Assembly: GCA_018268375.1 (NCBI GenBank)
Contig: JAFDWS010000006.1
Span: 355,115 to 419,114, forward strand
Origin: Armatimonadota bacterium
GTDB lineage: Bacteria > Armatimonadota > Fimbriimonadia > Fimbriimonadales > Fimbriimonadaceae
Length of the DNA: 64,000 nucleotides
Direction: 5' to 3'
Position 1 is the first letter of the stretch. Each line of letters opens with the position of its first letter. The notes under the pieces are model-generated. The model was not told the DNA's origin. It did not search any database and saw nothing but the letters and a program-made list of their open reading frames with translations. This document shows, in pieces, positions 1 through 8,480 of this stretch. A program made the translations under genes and the position numbers.

Positions 1-19
1 TGCACCGGGAGAAGAAGTA

Positions 20-202
20 ATGCCGAACCCCAAACGCAAGTTTTCGCACCAGCGCACGGCCAAGCGCCGAACGAACTACACCACCGACCTGCCCGAGGTC
101 ACGCAGACCAAGAACGTCAGTGGCGAGCCGCTGGCCAAAAATCACTGCGCGAGCCCGGACGGATACTACAAAGGCCGCCGCCTTCCCGGCTTCAAGGACT
201 GA
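20..202 (+). CDS. rpmF: 50S ribosomal protein L32
   Basis: This 60-residue basic protein is a structural component of the large ribosomal subunit. The N-terminus (MPNPKRKFSHQRTAKRR) and the C-terminal GYYKGRRL match the L32 family. The family's zinc-binding CxxC pairs are almost gone: the first pair position reads TQTKN and only one Cys survives, in NHCASPDGYY. This is therefore a zinc-independent (C-minus) type. A purine-rich Shine-Dalgarno (GGGAGAAGAAG) lies just upstream of the ATG. The gene ends at a strong hairpin terminator. Upstream genes lie outside the window. Confidence 0.93.
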   Translation: MPNPKRKFSHQRTAKRRTNYTTDLPEVTQTKNVSGEPLAKNHCASPDGYYKGRRLPGFKD

Positions 203-222
203 GGCGGAAGACAGTTCAATTT

Positions 223-258
223 GAGAGCCCTGGCGATTCGCCAGGGCTCTCTTTCGTT
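223..258. terminator. Intrinsic terminator between rpmF and deoB
   Basis: A perfect 13-bp stem (223-235 with 239-251) with a 3-base ATT loop is followed on the plus strand by TTTCGTTT. It sits between two convergent genes. The stem is symmetrical, so it could stop transcription from both sides, although the T-rich tail favours the rpmF direction. Confidence 0.85.
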
Positions 259-1388
259 TAGGCCAACGGAGTTCCCACCTTCCAGTCCACACCGAGGTGG
301 CGTGCGACAGTCGCGCCGATCGCTGTCATCCCTTCCACGTCGCCCAGTTGGGCGGGACGGGCGCCGGAGCCTAAAACCGCGACCGGAACGTACTCGCGGG
401 AGTGGTCGGTGGACGCGGTGGTCGGATCGTTGCCATGATCGGCGGTCAGAAGCAGCAAGTCAGCCGGCGTCATCCGCTCAAGGATGCCTTGCAGGGTTTG
501 GTCGAACCGTTCGAGGCACTTGGCGAACCCGATCGGATCGTTGCGGTGGCCGTAGAGCATGTCGGTGTCTTCAAAGTTGGCGAAGATGAAGCGGGCGTCC
601 GATTGCATGGCCTCCCACAACATGCCCTCGTGCTCGGCGTTGTTCTGGGTGCGTTTGACCGCGCGAAAACCCCTCCCGTCGAAGAGTTCAGGCACGACGC
701 CGATGCCGAAGACGTCCCCGATCTTGTCCACCAGGTTGGGTGGCGCCGGCAACGGGAAGTCCTTTCGGTGCTGAGTGCGCGCGTAGCCTCCAGGCTTGCC
801 GATGAACGGCCGGGCAATGACTCTCTGGACGTTGTTCGGCGCGACACAGAGCTTCCTGGCTATTCGGCACCAGTCGTAGAGCTTTTCGACCGGCACCACC
901 TCTTCGTGGCAGGCGATCTGGAAAACGCTGTCTGCGCTCGTGTAGACGATCGGGAACCCGGTGTCGTGGTGAAGATCACCCAAACGGTTGATAATCTCGG
1001 TTCCGCTTGCCGCACAGTTGCCCAAGGACTGAGTGCCGATGGCTTTCTCGAAGTTCTTGATGAGGGGAATGGGAAAGCCTTCCGGGTAGGTCGGGAACGC
1101 CTTCTCGGTCACCACCCCCATCATTTCCCAATGGCCGGTGACAGAGTCCTTGCCTTGACTCAGTTCGCGCAGCCGTCCGTAGCGCCCATTTGGAGCTTTG
1201 CCGACCCCTCCTGCGGCAAGGAAGCCCGCTTTCTCGAGCGCCGGGGCCTTGAAGCCGCCCACCGCGTCCCAAACGTGTCGGATGGTCGAAGGGTTGTCGA
1301 GGTCGCCAAAGGCGGCGGCGTCGGGAGCCTCACCGGCCCCGACGCCGTCCAAGACGACCACAATCGCACGCGGCTGGGTTTCAGGCAC
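258..1388 (-). CDS. deoB: Phosphopentomutase
   Basis: The enzyme interconverts (deoxy)ribose 1-phosphate and 5-phosphate in cytosolic nucleoside salvage. The 376-residue length is close to the family norm of about 390. Metal-site motifs of the alkaline-phosphatase-like fold are visible: VVLDGVGAG near the N-terminus, DSVTGHWEMMG around residue 80, YTSADSVFQIA mid-protein, NFEDTDMLYGHRND, and TADHGNDPT near the C-terminus. The GTG start has a TAGAAT hexamer six bases upstream, predicting a leaderless mRNA. The gene converges on rpmF across a shared hairpin. Confidence 0.95.
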   Translation of the reverse strand: MPETQPRAIVVVLDGVGAGEAPDAAAFGDLDNPSTIRHVWDAVGGFKAPALEKAGFLAAGGVGKAPNGRYGRLRELSQGKDSVTGHWEMMGVVTEKAFPTYPEGFPIPLIKNFEKAIGTQSLGNCAASGTEIINRLGDLHHDTGFPIVYTSADSVFQIACHEEVVPVEKLYDWCRIARKLCVAPNNVQRVIARPFIGKPGGYARTQHRKDFPLPAPPNLVDKIGDVFGIGVVPELFDGRGFRAVKRTQNNAEHEGMLWEAMQSDARFIFANFEDTDMLYGHRNDPIGFAKCLERFDQTLQGILERMTPADLLLLTADHGNDPTTASTDHSREYVPVAVLGSGARPAQLGDVEGMTAIGATVARHLGVDWKVGTPLA

Positions 1389-1394
1389 GCGGCG

Positions 1395-1400
1395 ATTCTA
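1395..1400 (-). promoter_or_regulatory. -10-like box of deoB (leaderless)
   Basis: TAGAAT on the minus strand ends six bases before the GTG start of deoB. No good -35 box is visible. Confidence 0.5.
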
Positions 1401-1405
1401 CGCCG

Positions 1406-1891
1406 TCACCGTCCGCCTGCGCGAGGCCGTGCGGGCACGGCTGTACCCGGAGGAACCGCCATCTGTCCAGGCATGGCCATCTGCATGCGCGGCTCGGGGG
1501 AAGGCAACATCGTCATCTTCTCGACAGCGAGATCGGACTTCCGCACTTTGAGCAACTGGTTGCCACGAAGGATGAACAGGTACACGCCACCATCCATCAT
1601 GGTGGCTTGGCCACCTCCTGGCATCGGCGGCATCATGGCCATCGGCGGCGCTGGCGTGAACTGCCCCGGGAATTCTTGGGCAGGGACGGTCATCTCCGAA
1701 CGGCCCGCTCGGGCAATGCCTTCTTGCGCGGGCGCCGTAGCGCCGGCTCTAGCCGTGTCTTGAGCTTGCGTCCTCTCCTGGGCCGGCGCGGCAAGCGGCG
1801 CCTCTTGCGCCCTCGCGATGGCAAGGGGAAGGGCGAAGGCAAGGCTGGCCAAGCCGAAAACTCCGAGGGCCACGTTCTTCGTGCTGTTCAT
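1406..1891 (-). CDS. Hypothetical exported low-complexity protein
   Basis: I do not recognise a named family for this 161-residue protein. It has a Sec signal peptide (about residues 1-28, with a hydrophobic LGVFGLASLAFALPLAIA stretch), then an Ala/Gln/Pro-rich linker and a Met/Pro-rich stretch. A short core near residues 100-130 reads GGVYLFILRGNQLLKVRKSDL and resembles one beta-propeller blade. It ends in another Pro/Met/Ala-rich tail. A GAGG Shine-Dalgarno lies about seven bases before the ATG. It probably acts outside the cytoplasm. Confidence 0.7.
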   Translation of the reverse strand: MNSTKNVALGVFGLASLAFALPLAIARAQEAPLAAPAQERTQAQDTARAGATAPAQEGIARAGRSEMTVPAQEFPGQFTPAPPMAMMPPMPGGGQATMMDGGVYLFILRGNQLLKVRKSDLAVEKMTMLPSPEPRMQMAMPGQMAVPPGTAVPARPRAGGR

Positions 1892-1951
1892 GTCGCTACC
1901 TCAACTGGGTCAGCCACATGATACGCCGACTAGAGCGCTGCGTCACCAAAG

Positions 1952-3808
1952 TCACGGAAGATCCGCCAAGAACACAGTGCCTGAGGCCTTACAAACGAGC
2001 ATCTTACGGTGTAAGTTGTCGACCTTGATGTCATTGATCTCGGCGCAGTCGACATCCAAGAAGCGCTGCTCGGCCCCATCAGAGGTTCTTACGACGTGGA
2101 GGGAACCGAAGCCGTCGCCGATATAGAGTTGCGAATCGTCTGGGCTGTAGGCAATGCCGACAAGAGAACTCGTCAGGTAGGTGTAAAGGCGCTCCGTCGC
2201 GTCTGCGGTCGAAAACCGATAGAGCAAGCCCCCGTACGCAGTTACCGCCACTTCATCCTCGGCGTTAGAGAAGGCGAGCTTGTACGTGTACCCGTACATC
2301 GGGAGCGTCTGGGCAATCAACGATCCGTCGGCAGGATCGAGGAACGCGACCGTTCCTTCTGGGTCGATCGTGATCGCAAGTTTAGTGCGGCTCGGGCTCG
2401 TCCAGACCCGGATCATTGCCTTCGGCACGATCCTGACCCAAACCGTCTCCCGGGTTCTCCAGTCGACGCACCAAATGTAAGTTTGATTCTTGGAGACAGT
2501 CCTCGCGATGACCATCCTCGATCCGTCACCCAATAAGACCATCGACGTCGCGTTCAATCCTTGTTGGCCGCCAACAAATGGTAGCGGAAGGACTGTATCG
2601 TCAAGGTTCGTCAATAGGTTTCGGACAACAATCTGTGACTCCTGGGGAATGGCGAGCAGTGGCAGCGTTGGATGAAAGTCGCAGCGCCCCCAACCATTCT
2701 CCATCAGAACGACATGGGTACGTGACGGATCACCAGCGGACCAATATCTTGTTTGCGAGCTCCCGTCTCGGCATACGAACTTGCCGTCAGGAGACATACT
2801 GGCAGCGATCGCGTCTTCCGAATCAAACGTAATCTCGCCTAGTTGATCCAACGTCTGAGGATCGACTTTCACGACTGAGTTCAGTGTCTCGAATGCGATC
2901 GCATGGGTCAAGGGGTCCACCTTGAGAACGCGAACGAAATCGGAGTGCATCCAGTGGCTCGCCGCAAGAGTCCAATTCGACGTGTCCCATGATCGCAGCC
3001 TGCGCCCATTGGCTTGAATCAGTCGCTCTCCGTTCTCGCTCCAAGCGATCAACGAGAATCCCCCATCACGCCTGTGCATCAAGGGAAAGGTATTGACGAC
3101 CGCCACTTCATTACCGTCAGGAAGCGAAACAATACGCACCTTTCCACCATTTACTGAAACCGCCAATTTTGTTCCGTCCGGGGAGACGGCAACCATCCCT
3201 TGGCGGGAAAATGGGGGGCCATAACTGACCGATCCAACAACCCTGCCGTCCGCAGTCGAATAGAGCTTCGCGCCTGAACCTCCGCAAACGGCGATCCATT
3301 CACTATGTCGCGGCCAGCACAAATCGGTAAATGAGCCAACAGGCAGATCGAACGCAATCGTCTGATCACTGGTGCGAATCAGGACTAGTCGACTTTCGTC
3401 CAGAGTTGCCGCAACGAACCGGCCGTCGGGGCTGTACAAAACACGCCCGAGAGGCTTGTTGAATGTAATTCGTTTCGTGACACGGCCATCAGGAATCGAA
3501 CAGAAGTCAAAGCAGTACCCGTGCGACAATACGAACACGGGCAGATCAGGGGCAGTATCAAATCCCCGAGCTTCAAACAAGGGCGAAGGGTAAACCGAGT
3601 GCTCATACAGTCCCGTTCGGTTGTCGAACATGGTTATTTCCCGGTCCGATGCAGTCACAATCCAGCGACTCCCGTCGGCGGACGGCGCACTGCCAGAAGG
3701 ATTTGTGCGGGAAGGAACAATCCATTCGATCGTCGGTGCCCCCTGGCCATGGCAGACGGTGGCAGCGAGGAACAGTAGGGGCCAGATTGAACGTATGTTT
3801 GCTCTCAC
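1952..3808 (-). CDS. Exported WD40/YVTN-type beta-propeller protein
   Basis: This 618-residue protein starts with a signal peptide (MRANIRSIWPLLFLAATVCHG). Repeated blades follow, with phrases such as SPDGRFVAATLDESRLV, SPDGTKLAVSVNGGKVRIV, SPDGKFVCRDGS and SPDDSQLYIGDGFGSLHVV, typical of WD40-like or YVTN propellers. These usually act as binding scaffolds, and no catalytic motif is visible. The GTG start has TACACT seven bases upstream. Base composition looks somewhat less GC-rich than its neighbours by eye. The ligand is unknown. Confidence 0.75.
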   Translation of the reverse strand: MRANIRSIWPLLFLAATVCHGQGAPTIEWIVPSRTNPSGSAPSADGSRWIVTASDREITMFDNRTGLYEHSVYPSPLFEARGFDTAPDLPVFVLSHGYCFDFCSIPDGRVTKRITFNKPLGRVLYSPDGRFVAATLDESRLVLIRTSDQTIAFDLPVGSFTDLCWPRHSEWIAVCGGSGAKLYSTADGRVVGSVSYGPPFSRQGMVAVSPDGTKLAVSVNGGKVRIVSLPDGNEVAVVNTFPLMHRRDGGFSLIAWSENGERLIQANGRRLRSWDTSNWTLAASHWMHSDFVRVLKVDPLTHAIAFETLNSVVKVDPQTLDQLGEITFDSEDAIAASMSPDGKFVCRDGSSQTRYWSAGDPSRTHVVLMENGWGRCDFHPTLPLLAIPQESQIVVRNLLTNLDDTVLPLPFVGGQQGLNATSMVLLGDGSRMVIARTVSKNQTYIWCVDWRTRETVWVRIVPKAMIRVWTSPSRTKLAITIDPEGTVAFLDPADGSLIAQTLPMYGYTYKLAFSNAEDEVAVTAYGGLLYRFSTADATERLYTYLTSSLVGIAYSPDDSQLYIGDGFGSLHVVRTSDGAEQRFLDVDCAEINDIKVDNLHRKMLVCKASGTVFLADLP

Positions 3809-3815
3809 GAAAGGA

Positions 3816-3821
3816 AGTGTA
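3816..3821 (-). promoter_or_regulatory. -10-like box of the propeller gene (leaderless)
   Basis: TACACT on the minus strand ends seven bases before the GTG start at 3808. Confidence 0.45.
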
Positions 3822-3829
3822 CAGCAACT

Positions 3830-4738
3830 TTACTGCGCCACTTCGATCCCGAAATGCTCGCAATACCGGTCAAACAGGTTCCGCGCAGCCAGGTAGCACG
3901 AATTCGGCGACATAAAGTGGGGGAACTCGAACGTGATGAGCTTCTCCGCCACCTTCGACGCCGCCTCCATTTTCAGGCGCAGATAACGCCAGTCTGCGGG
4001 CGGGAACTTGATCGGCATGTCGCGATCGAAAGACTCGACGTTCGACCAGCAAGCCACCCCGTGCTGGTCGCAAAGCTCTTTGATGCCGCGATGGAACTCA
4101 GGCAACTCGGAGTACTGGATCTGACCGTCCTGGAAGGCGCAAATATCGAAAGCGCCCTTCGTGTCAGCGAAAACTCGCGACCAGTGTTCAAATGTCTCTG
4201 CCAAAGTGAAGGTGTCGCCCGGGCCAAATTGCTTCGAGCCCATTGGGTAGGGGGAGATCAGCACCGGGACGTCCAAGCGTGACTTGCAGTGCCGGCCCAG
4301 TTCATTGAAGAGCTCGATGATGTGGAGGTCGTTCCGTGAGGCCTCGTGGCACATGTACCACCCCTTGAACGCCGGGCTTTTGCCATACCGTTCGACCACC
4401 TCGTCCACGAACGCTTTGTTGATCTCGACCTCGCGCCACCACGTGCGGCGCAGCCAGTAAGTGCCAGAGTCGTAAAGCCCCCAATAGAGCGACAGACCGT
4501 TTTCTTCAGCCAGCTCGAGGAAGAGAGCTCCGAGATCATCGTGGACAGGCAGCAGGCCGGGCACCGATCGAGCCGGAAAGACGCATTTGTCACGATAGCC
4601 GGCTCGGATGAGGACGACGGTGTCAATGCCGATCTGGCTGTAAAGCCGGAACTCGCGCGCCCACTCCTCGCGGCCCCAGTTCTGGCTAGGGATGTCGTGA
4701 GTGATCTCGTCGAGGAACGTGCCTGTCAGCCGCAGCAT
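3830..4738 (-). CDS. DUF4434-type (TIM-barrel glycosidase-like) protein
   Basis: The chain (302 residues) looks like a (beta/alpha)8 barrel of the DUF4434 kind found among putative glycoside hydrolases. It contains LTGTFLDEITHDIPSQNWG at the N-terminus, IDTVVLIRAGY, KGWYMCHEASRND, PVLISPYPMGSKQFGPGD, DICAFQDGQIQ and CWSNVESFD. There is no signal peptide, so it is probably cytosolic. I chose the ATG at 4738 over an upstream in-frame codon at 4780 because TACACT lies seven bases before it and the longer form would overlap the protease gene. Substrate unknown. Confidence 0.72.
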   Translation of the reverse strand: MLRLTGTFLDEITHDIPSQNWGREEWAREFRLYSQIGIDTVVLIRAGYRDKCVFPARSVPGLLPVHDDLGALFLELAEENGLSLYWGLYDSGTYWLRRTWWREVEINKAFVDEVVERYGKSPAFKGWYMCHEASRNDLHIIELFNELGRHCKSRLDVPVLISPYPMGSKQFGPGDTFTLAETFEHWSRVFADTKGAFDICAFQDGQIQYSELPEFHRGIKELCDQHGVACWSNVESFDRDMPIKFPPADWRYLRLKMEAASKVAEKLITFEFPHFMSPNSCYLAARNLFDRYCEHFGIEVAQ

Positions 4739-4745
4739 GCGGGCG

Positions 4746-4751
4746 AGTGTA
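4746..4751 (-). promoter_or_regulatory. -10-like box of the DUF4434 gene (leaderless)
   Basis: TACACT on the minus strand ends seven bases before ATG 4738. It sits immediately downstream of the stop codon of the protease gene. Confidence 0.45.
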
Positions 4752-6254
4752 TCACTGGCCCTTGCCGACAATCTGCTCACGGAAGGCGGGAACTGTCTTC
4801 GCGAACGTCGTGATCCATTCCTTCACGGTACCGATCGAGACGCCGCCCTCAATGTCGAAGTCAGAAACGAGGAACGGGTCGCCGTCGTCGTCGAGGAACG
4901 CCTTGACGAACCGGACCGACTCGTTGAAGGCATTGACCTTGGCCATGTCGCACTTCGTCGGCAAGTCTAGTCCGAGCGACAGTGTCAGGCTCTTGGCGCC
5001 CTCCTTGCCCTCAACGAACTGGTAGAGCGAGACCTCGTTGCCATTGATGGTGAAGCTGAAGCGGTTGCAGCCGCTGCCATCATCGTCAATCTTCGGTTTG
5101 ACACCTATTTCGGCCAGCATCGCGAGAATGGACTTCTCGTCCATGGATGTGACCAGCTTGTCCTCGCCCGTGCCCTTATGAAACGCCGTGAACCCGCCGT
5201 CGCCCTTCTCGCGCCCAAGGACATCGGTCTCGAACTCCTTGACGGATTCGACGAAGTCGGTCACGTAGCGGGAGATGGCAGCAGAAGACGTTCCTGCGGC
5301 GAGGTCGAGATCGTTTTCGATGTAGACCTTGCCTTCCGTGTCTTTGTACGAGCGGGCAAAGCGATGGGTCCGGTTAAAGATGTTGAGCTTGGTGAGTGCG
5401 ATCTGCGAAGTCGAGTCATAACTCGCGCTCATGGCCAGGTTGGTGGTCGGACCTGGATCGTTGGTCACCGCGTATTGAAATAGCGCGATCTTCGAGCCCT
5501 CAGAGTCGAAGATAAGGGCCATCTTGCCAGTTCCGTCGTCCATTCCCTTCGATTCGAGGTCGTTTTCAGACAGGATGGCGACAAGGTCATCGTCAGCGAC
5601 CGTCGTGAAGACCTTCGGCGGGCCCGGCTCAGCTTTCACGAGGAAAGACACAGCGTTCTTGCTTGCATCGAGGTCGGAGACGAACCGCGAGGGCACCGCG
5701 AAGTTCAAGTTCTGGGCGTCCTTGAACTGCCACGAGACGACGCCGAGGACTTCCCCGTTCGAGTTCAAGAGCGGCCCACCGCTGTTGCCGGGTGAGACCG
5801 GACAGGTGAACTGGTAGAGCTTGCCTTGCCCGAAGTACGGAGTCTGGCTGATGATGCCGTCGCTCATGGAAAAATCGAGCCCCTTCGGCGCTCCGATGAC
5901 GTAGGCCTTGGCTCCGATCTTCGGATCTCCATCTGCCAGAGGCAGGATTGGACGGCTACCGGAGTCAACCTGGAGAAGGGCAACGTCGAGGTCAGCGTTC
6001 TTGTCGATCACGCCGAGCACCTTCACCTCTGACCCGTCCGAGAGCTTGGCGGTTATGGACCGGGCCCCTTTGAGCACGTGCCAAGCGGTGACGGCCACGT
6101 CCTTCTGGATGGCAAGGAACGCGGTGCCGACCGATTCTGCGCCATGGGCGCGGTGAACCGTGATCGTCAGAACGGACTGGGAGGCCCTTTCATAGACCTT
6201 CTCGGCAGAATCTTGAGGGTTTGCACCCAGGCAGGCTAGGAGGAAAGGCACCAT
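4752..6254 (-). CDS. HtrA-like trypsin-fold protease with two YbjN-like domains
   Basis: Residues about 20-195 form an S1C/trypsin-like serine protease domain with the full triad: His59 (VTAWHV), Asp90 (ADLDVALL) and Ser158 (PGNSGGPL). No PDZ domain follows. The C-terminal 300 residues carry two similar alpha/beta modules (about 215-350 and 370-500), each with LYQF/LFQY-type strands, an acidic DDD/DLD loop and a final ISRYVTDFVESV or VKEWITTFAKTV helix. They resemble YbjN/type III chaperone-like domains. The N-terminus MVPFLLACLGAN is a very short hydrophobic signal or lipobox-like (LLAC) without positive charge. A GAGG Shine-Dalgarno precedes the ATG. It is divergent from a two-component system, which suggests an envelope-stress role (inference). 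Confidence 0.8.
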   Translation of the reverse strand: MVPFLLACLGANPQDSAEKVYERASQSVLTITVHRAHGAESVGTAFLAIQKDVAVTAWHVLKGARSITAKLSDGSEVKVLGVIDKNADLDVALLQVDSGSRPILPLADGDPKIGAKAYVIGAPKGLDFSMSDGIISQTPYFGQGKLYQFTCPVSPGNSGGPLLNSNGEVLGVVSWQFKDAQNLNFAVPSRFVSDLDASKNAVSFLVKAEPGPPKVFTTVADDDLVAILSENDLESKGMDDGTGKMALIFDSEGSKIALFQYAVTNDPGPTTNLAMSASYDSTSQIALTKLNIFNRTHRFARSYKDTEGKVYIENDLDLAAGTSSAAISRYVTDFVESVKEFETDVLGREKGDGGFTAFHKGTGEDKLVTSMDEKSILAMLAEIGVKPKIDDDGSGCNRFSFTINGNEVSLYQFVEGKEGAKSLTLSLGLDLPTKCDMAKVNAFNESVRFVKAFLDDDGDPFLVSDFDIEGGVSIGTVKEWITTFAKTVPAFREQIVGKGQ

Positions 6255-6298
6255 CTGTGGCCTCGACAGACTTCATTGTCGGTAAGGATTTGCGTCCG

Positions 6299-6345
6299 TT
6301 GAGGGGAATCTCACAAGTTTCTTGAGGTTTTTCGACAGTGTTGAG
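6299..6345. promoter_or_regulatory. TTGAG direct repeats in the protease/regulator intergenic region
   Basis: Three TTGAG copies (6299, 6322, 6341), and three GTTTC/GTTTT/GTGTT half-sites spaced 10-11 bases (6317, 6327, 6338), lie in the roughly 220-base divergent region. OmpR-family regulators usually bind phased direct repeats, so this is a candidate site for the adjacent regulator. Statistical support was not assessed. Confidence 0.25.
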
Positions 6346-6463
6346 CGAACTGCAGTATCCGGGGCGGAATAATCGTAGCGACTTCTCCGGCCGACCCTTC
6401 GATCGTACGGCTTCTTTCAGAACAAAACATCGAGAATAAGGAACCATTTGAACCTAATTTGCG

Positions 6464-6469
6464 TACTAT
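6464..6469 (+). promoter_or_regulatory. -10-like box of the response regulator (leaderless)
   Basis: TACTAT ends six bases before ATG 6476. The GTG at 6470 immediately after the box is therefore unlikely to be the start. Confidence 0.5.
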
Positions 6470-6475
6470 GTGGCG

Positions 6476-7192
6476 ATGTTTGCTACTCAGGGTGCTGAAG
6501 CCAAAGAGGCTGGTAAGAAAGTCTTGGTGGTGGAGGACGAACCTCGCGTAGCCGAATTCATATCATCCGCTCTGAACGAATTTGGCTATATCGTCACTTG
6601 GTCCGAATCGGGGGCCGATGGGCTCCAACGGCTTCAATCCGGTGATTTCGACCTCGCGATCCTTGACGTCTTGCTGCCGGATTGCGACGGTTTCGAAGTC
6701 CTTGCCGCTGCCCGGCGCAAGGGCATGAAGACGCCGGTCATGATGCTGACCGCGAAAACTGCGGTCGAGGACCGCGTCAAGGGGCTCGACCTGGGCGCGG
6801 ACGACTACATTCCGAAGCCGTTCGAGCTCTCCGAGCTCATGGCGCGGGTTCGCGCTTTGCTCCGAAGACGATCGGCCGAGTACGACTGGCTTACTTTGGC
6901 CGACCTCACCTTGGAGCCGGTGACCCGTCAGGTGACCCGGGGCGAGAAGCGGATCGACCTCACGGCGCGCGAGTTCTCGCTGCTCGAGTACATGCTCCGC
7001 AACAAGGGCAAGCCCCTCAGCCGTGCCCAGATCATGGAGAACGTCTGGAACGACCCGAACGGTGACTCCACGGTCGTACCGGTCTACATCAACTACCTCC
7101 GCACGAAGATCGAGCTTCCTGGTTGCGTAAGACTGATCCACACGGTGCGCGGTGTGGGGTATGTCTTGGAAGTCCGTGACTTCACGTCGTAG
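6476..7192 (+). CDS. OmpR/PhoB-family response regulator
   Basis: The N-terminal receiver domain has the acidic pair (VVEDEP), the phospho-acceptor Asp in LAILDVLLPD, the conserved Thr in MMLTAK and the Lys in YIPKPF. A C-terminal winged-helix DNA-binding domain follows ([36 protein letters not shown]). I prefer ATG 6476 over GTG 6470 because of the -10 placement. The kinase gene overlaps its 3' end, so the two are translationally coupled. The divergent HtrA-like protease gene is a plausible target. The phospho-acceptor is residue 64 with this start. Confidence 0.95.
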   Translation: MFATQGAEAKEAGKKVLVVEDEPRVAEFISSALNEFGYIVTWSESGADGLQRLQSGDFDLAILDVLLPDCDGFEVLAAARRKGMKTPVMMLTAKTAVEDRVKGLDLGADDYIPKPFELSELMARVRALLRRRSAEYDWLTLADLTLEPVTRQVTRGEKRIDLTAREFSLLEYMLRNKGKPLSRAQIMENVWNDPNGDSTVVPVYINYLRTKIELPGCVRLIHTVRGVGYVLEVRDFTS

Positions 7193-8480
7193 CAGCCATA
7201 GCCTTCGACTGACGCTGATCGTAACAGTCCTCTTCGGGACCATCCTTGGAGGACTGTTCGGCTTTGCCGTCTCGCTTTATGAGCACCAGGAGAACAAGGC
7301 GGCCGACGATGAACTTGAGACCGTCCTCAACGCCCTCTCCGCTGCAGCATCGCACGAGTCCCGCCTGAACGAAGTTGCCGAACTCATTGAGAGCCCGCGG
7401 AACCCGAGCGCGGCAATCTTTGAGAAAGACGGGCAGTTGGACATCAACGCGGGCACGATCAAGGTGACCAACCTCAAGGGCTCAGGATTCGCCCACATGG
7501 GCGGCAGCCTCGTCCGCTATTCTTCTGTCGACGCGTCCGACAAGCACATCGTCGTCGCGACGAACTGGGCTGGCACTGTCGAATCCTTGTTTCGCCTCAA
7601 GGTGCTTTTGACCATCATTTGGTTTCCACTGACCGCACTGGTGGCGCTTACGACGTGGATCAGCGCGACGCGCACGTTTCGGCCCCTGATGCAAATGGCT
7701 CTTGAGGCCGACCGCCTCTCACAAACCGGGCCTGGCTCGCGCCTGGCAGTGCCGGAGGACGCTGAGTTCGGGCCGCTCGCCGAGAGGCTCAATGTCTTCC
7801 TCGACCGCCTTGAGGAAGGAGTCCGACGTCAGGCTCGGTTCGTGACCGACGCGGCTCACGAATTGCGCACTCCCCTCACGATTGTCCGGGGTCAAAGCGA
7901 GACGGCCCTCCTCCGCGAGCGCACGCCCGAAGAGTACGAAGGCGTCTTGCGGATGGTGGTCGAGGAGGTCGACCGCCTCTCACAAGTCGTGAACAGCCTC
8001 CTCGTCAGCTCCAGCACGCCAGAGGGGCCAGTGGGGATCCACGAGTTGGCCGTCGTCGTTCAGGACACCGTTGACCGTTGGCAACCCAGGTTCTCACGCA
8101 AGGGGGTCAAGCTTCGCTCACGGATCGGCTCCGTAGAGGCCCGGATGGCCCCTCGCGAAGCTGAAACGGTTCTCGACAACTTGCTCGCCAACGCACTCCG
8201 CCACAGTCCCGGAAACTCCGAGTGCATGGTGACACTTTCCAAGCGGGAAGGTTTCGCCGAAATTCGTGTCGAAGACCAGGGGCCTGGAATCCCCGACGAT
8301 GAGAAGGCCAACGTGTTCGAGCGGTTTTATCGCTTGGATGAGTCCAGGAACCGTTCGGAGGGAGGGTTCGGGATCGGCTTGTCGATCTGCCAACGGCTTG
8401 TCCAGCAGCGCGAGGGCAAGATCACCATCGAAGACAACGATCCGCACGGAACGGCCTTCGTGGTCCGTGTTCCCTATTGA
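7161..8480 (+). CDS. Sensor histidine kinase
   Basis: This inner-membrane kinase pairs with the upstream regulator. Transmembrane segments fall at about residues 15-39 and 146-168, flanking a roughly 105-residue extracytoplasmic sensor. A HAMP region follows, then the dimerisation domain with phospho-acceptor His233 ([10 protein letters not shown]). The ATPase domain has an N box (LLANALRHS), G1 (VEDQGPGIP), F box ([11 protein letters not shown]) and G2 (GGFGIGLSI). An in-frame GTG at 7152 is possible, but ATG 7161 gives a better N-terminus. Either start overlaps the regulator gene. The last seven bases overlap ruvB convergently. Confidence 0.94.
   Translation: MSWKSVTSRRSSHSLRLTLIVTVLFGTILGGLFGFAVSLYEHQENKAADDELETVLNALSAAASHESRLNEVAELIESPRNPSAAIFEKDGQLDINAGTIKVTNLKGSGFAHMGGSLVRYSSVDASDKHIVVATNWAGTVESLFRLKVLLTIIWFPLTALVALTTWISATRTFRPLMQMALEADRLSQTGPGSRLAVPEDAEFGPLAERLNVFLDRLEEGVRRQARFVTDAAHELRTPLTIVRGQSETALLRERTPEEYEGVLRMVVEEVDRLSQVVNSLLVSSSTPEGPVGIHELAVVVQDTVDRWQPRFSRKGVKLRSRIGSVEARMAPREAETVLDNLLANALRHSPGNSECMVTLSKREGFAEIRVEDQGPGIPDDEKANVFERFYRLDESRNRSEGGFGIGLSICQRLVQQREGKITIEDNDPHGTAFVVRVPY

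Noticed and set aside
402-1763. Open frame of 453 codons on the plus strand across deoB and the 1406-1891 gene
   Set aside because: Antisense to strongly conserved deoB, with Val/Arg/Asp-rich translation and no motif.
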